A DNA stretch of 64,000 nucleotides from Xestospongia bergquistia (Eukaryota; Porifera; Demospongiae; Haplosclerida; Petrosiidae): NCBI GenBank assembly GCA_963965975.1, contig OZ014423.1:3808301-3872300 (forward strand), given 5' to 3'. Positions 61,601-64,000 of this stretch are shown piece by piece (the first letter of the stretch is position 1; the number at the start of each line of letters is the position of its first letter). The position numbers were made by a program, and so were the translations under genes. The notes beneath the pieces are model-generated. The model made no database searches, was not told the origin of the DNA, and saw only the letters and a list, made by a program, of their open reading frames with translations.

Positions 61601-64000
61601 CTTTAGTAGGTTTAGACTATTGAGAGAAGTTTATAAAGTAAACAGCTCAGTCTAAAAGACTTTGTGGTACTAACTAAATAAACAGCTATTAACAGTTTAG
61701 TAAGTTAGTTTGCATTAACGCTCTAAAGTCTTTAAGTTAAAGACTTTAGAATGTTTAGACTATTGAGAGAAGTTTACAAAGTAAACTGCTCAGTCTAAAG
61801 GACTTTATGGCGCTAACTAAATAAACAGCCATTAACAGTTTAGTAAGTTACTTTGCATTAAAGCTCTAAAGTCTTTATGTTAAAGACTTTAGAAGGTTTA
61901 GACTATTTAGAGAAGTTTATTAAGTAATCTGCTCAGTCTAACGGACTTTATGGCACTAAATATATAAACACCTATTAACACTTTAGTAATTTTGTTTGCA
62001 TTAACCCTCTAAAATCTTTAGGTTAAGGACTTTGGAATGTTTAGACTATTGAGAGAAGTTATAAAGTAAGTTGCTCAGTCTAAAGGACTTTATGGCACTA
62101 ACTAAATAAACAGCGATTAATAGTTTAGTAAGTTAGTTTGCTTTACCTCTGTAAAGGCTTTAAACTAAAGACTTTAGAAGGTTTAGACTATTGAGAGTAG
62201 TTTATAAAGTAAACTGCTCAGTCTAAAGGACTTTATGGCACTAACTAAATAAACAGCTATTAACAGTTTAGTAAGTTAGTTTGCATTAACGCTCTAAAGT
62301 CTTTAAGTTAAAGACTTTAGATGGTTTAGACTATTGAGAGAAGTTTATAAAGTAAACTGCTCAGTCTATAGGACTTTATGGCACTAACTAAATAAAGAGG
62401 TATTAACAGTTTAGTAAGTTAGTTTGCATTAAAGCTCTAAAGTCTTTAAGTTAAAGACTTTAGAAGGTTTAGACTATTGAGAGATGTTTATAAAGTAAAC
62501 TGCTCAGTCTAAAGGACATTATGGCACTAACTAAATAAACAGCTATTAACAGTTTAGTAAGTTAGTTTGCATTAATGCTCTAAAGTCGTTAAGTTAAAGA
62601 CTTTAGAAGATTTAGACTATTGAGAGAAGTTTATAAAGTAAACTGCTCAGTCTAAAGGACTTTATGGCACTAACTAAATAAACAGCTATTAAGAGTTTAG
62701 TAAGTTAGTTTGCATTAACGCTCTAAAGTCTTTAAGATAAAGACTTTAGAAAGTTTAGACCATTGAGAGAAGTTTACAAAGTAAACTGCTCAGTCTAAAG
62801 TACGTTATGGCACTAACTAAATAAACAGCTATTAACAGTTTAGTAAGTTAGTTTGCATTAAAGCTCTAAAGTCTTTAAGTTAAGGACTTTAGAAGGTTTA
62901 GACTATTTAGGGAAATTTATTAAGAAATCTGCTCAGTCTAACGGACTTTATGGCACTAAATATATAAACACCTATTAACACTTTAGTAATTTTGTTTGCA
63001 TTAACCTTCTAAAGTCTTTATATAAGGACTTTGGAATGTTTAGACTATTCAGAGAAATTATAAAGTAAACTGCTCAGTCTAAAGGACTTTATGGCACTAC
63101 TAAATAAACAAGTATTAACAGTTTAGTAAGTTAGTTTGCATTAACGCTATAAAGTCTTCAAGTTAAAGACTTTAGAAGGTTTAGACTATTGAGAGAAGTT
63201 TATAATGTAAACTGCTCAGTCTAAAGGACTTTACGGCACTAACTAAATAAACAGCTATTAAGAGTTTAGTAAGTTAGTTTGCATTAACGCTCTAAAGTCT
63301 TTAAGTTAAAGACTTTAGTAGGTTTAGACTATTGACAGAAGTTTATAAAGTAAGCTGCTCAGTCTAAAGGACTTTATGGTACTAACTAAATTAACAGCTA
63401 TTAACTGTTTAGTAAGTTAGTTTGCATTAACGCTCTAAAGTCTTTTCGATAAAGACTTTAGAAGGTTTACACTATTGAGAGAACTTTACAAAGTAAACTG
63501 CTCAGTCTAAAGGACTTTATGGCACTAACTAAATAAACAGCTATTAACAGTTTAGTAAGTTAGTTTGCATTAAAGCTCTAAAGTCTTTAAGTTAAAGACT
63601 TTAGAAGGTTTAGACTATTAAGAGGTGTTTATAAAGTATACTGCTCAGTCTAAAGGACATTATGGCACTAAATAAATAAACAGCTATTAACAGTTTAGTA
63701 AGTTAGTCTGCATTAACGCTCTAAAGTCGTTAAGTTAAAGACTTTAGAAGGTTTAGACTATTGAGAGAAGTTTATAAAGTAAACTGCTCAGTCTAAAGGA
63801 CTTTATGGCACAAACTAAATAAAGAAGTATTAACAGTTTATTAAGTTAGTTTGCATTAACTCTCTGAAGTCTTTAAGTTAAAGACTTTAGAAGGTTTATC
63901 TATTGAGAGAAGATTACAAAGTAAACTGCTCACTCTAAAGGACTTTATGGCACTAACTAAGTAAACAGCTATTAACAGTTTAGAAAGTTAGTTTGCATTA
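55647..64000. repeat. 143-bp satellite array, right part (about 58 monomers, runs off the window)
   Basis: The same monomer as 48000-52804, resuming in the middle of a unit after the piggyBac insertion. A diverged monomer class (TTATTAAGTAATCTGCTCAG, CTAACGGACTTTATGG, AAATATATAAACACCTATTA, AGTAATTTTGTTTGC) recurs near 56341, 58771, 59485, 60631, 61917 and 62917, at spacings equal to 17, 5, 8, 9 and 7 monomers. The array is still in progress at base 64000. Confidence 0.95.

Noticed and set aside
48000..64000. CRISPR-like array
   Set aside because: Repeats are contiguous 143-bp monomers without unique spacers, in a eukaryotic context; this is satellite DNA.

Overview
The window is AT-rich animal DNA with short phase-consistent introns, no operon-like packing and many decayed transposons. 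Ankyrin/ROC-COR/Death/CARD/ZU5 multidomain proteins built from one-repeat ankyrin exons, together with the low GC, suggest an early-branching metazoan. A demosponge such as Amphimedon queenslandica is my best guess; this is inference and no species marker was found.

Layout. 1-6.8 kb is mostly non-coding, with a decayed Mutator-like (MULE) transposase relic (about 3.4-4.4 kb, minus) and a foldback MITE (5.55-5.78 kb). 6.88-23.70 kb holds the main gene (gene A, plus). I could join its 19 exons with matching splice phases into one open frame: ankyrin repeats, a ROC GTPase and COR domain as in DAPK-type ROCO proteins, a Death domain, a CARD-like helical domain, a short coiled coil, a ZU5 domain followed by a glycine-rich hydrophobic stretch and a conserved-looking tail, then a second Death domain and stop. 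This combination looks like a signalling scaffold of the cell-death/innate-immunity type. 24.74-37.59 kb carries an inverted, tail-to-tail relative (gene B, minus) with its own row of ankyrin exons. Its ROC-COR exon has been broken by at least three deletions and everything downstream of COR is missing.

38-46 kb is gene-poor. It contains two oppositely oriented copies of the last two exons of what looks like phosphopantothenate-cysteine ligase (PPCS, coenzyme A synthesis), a 638-bp hAT-type MITE with 8-bp target duplications, and small foldback elements. 46.3-48.0 kb has a Penelope-like retroelement relic (GIY-YIG endonuclease end plus a hammerhead-ribozyme-like motif), flanked by a 0.46-kb direct repeat.

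48.0 kb to the end of the window is a tandem satellite of about 143 bp per monomer (roughly 92 copies, still going at 64,000). It contains internal dyad symmetries and recurring variant classes that indicate higher-order organisation. A nearly intact 2.84-kb piggyBac transposon with a full-length three-exon transposase sits inside the satellite at 52,805-55,646.

All calls rest on reading the sequence by eye; domain names come from motif recognition, not from searches.
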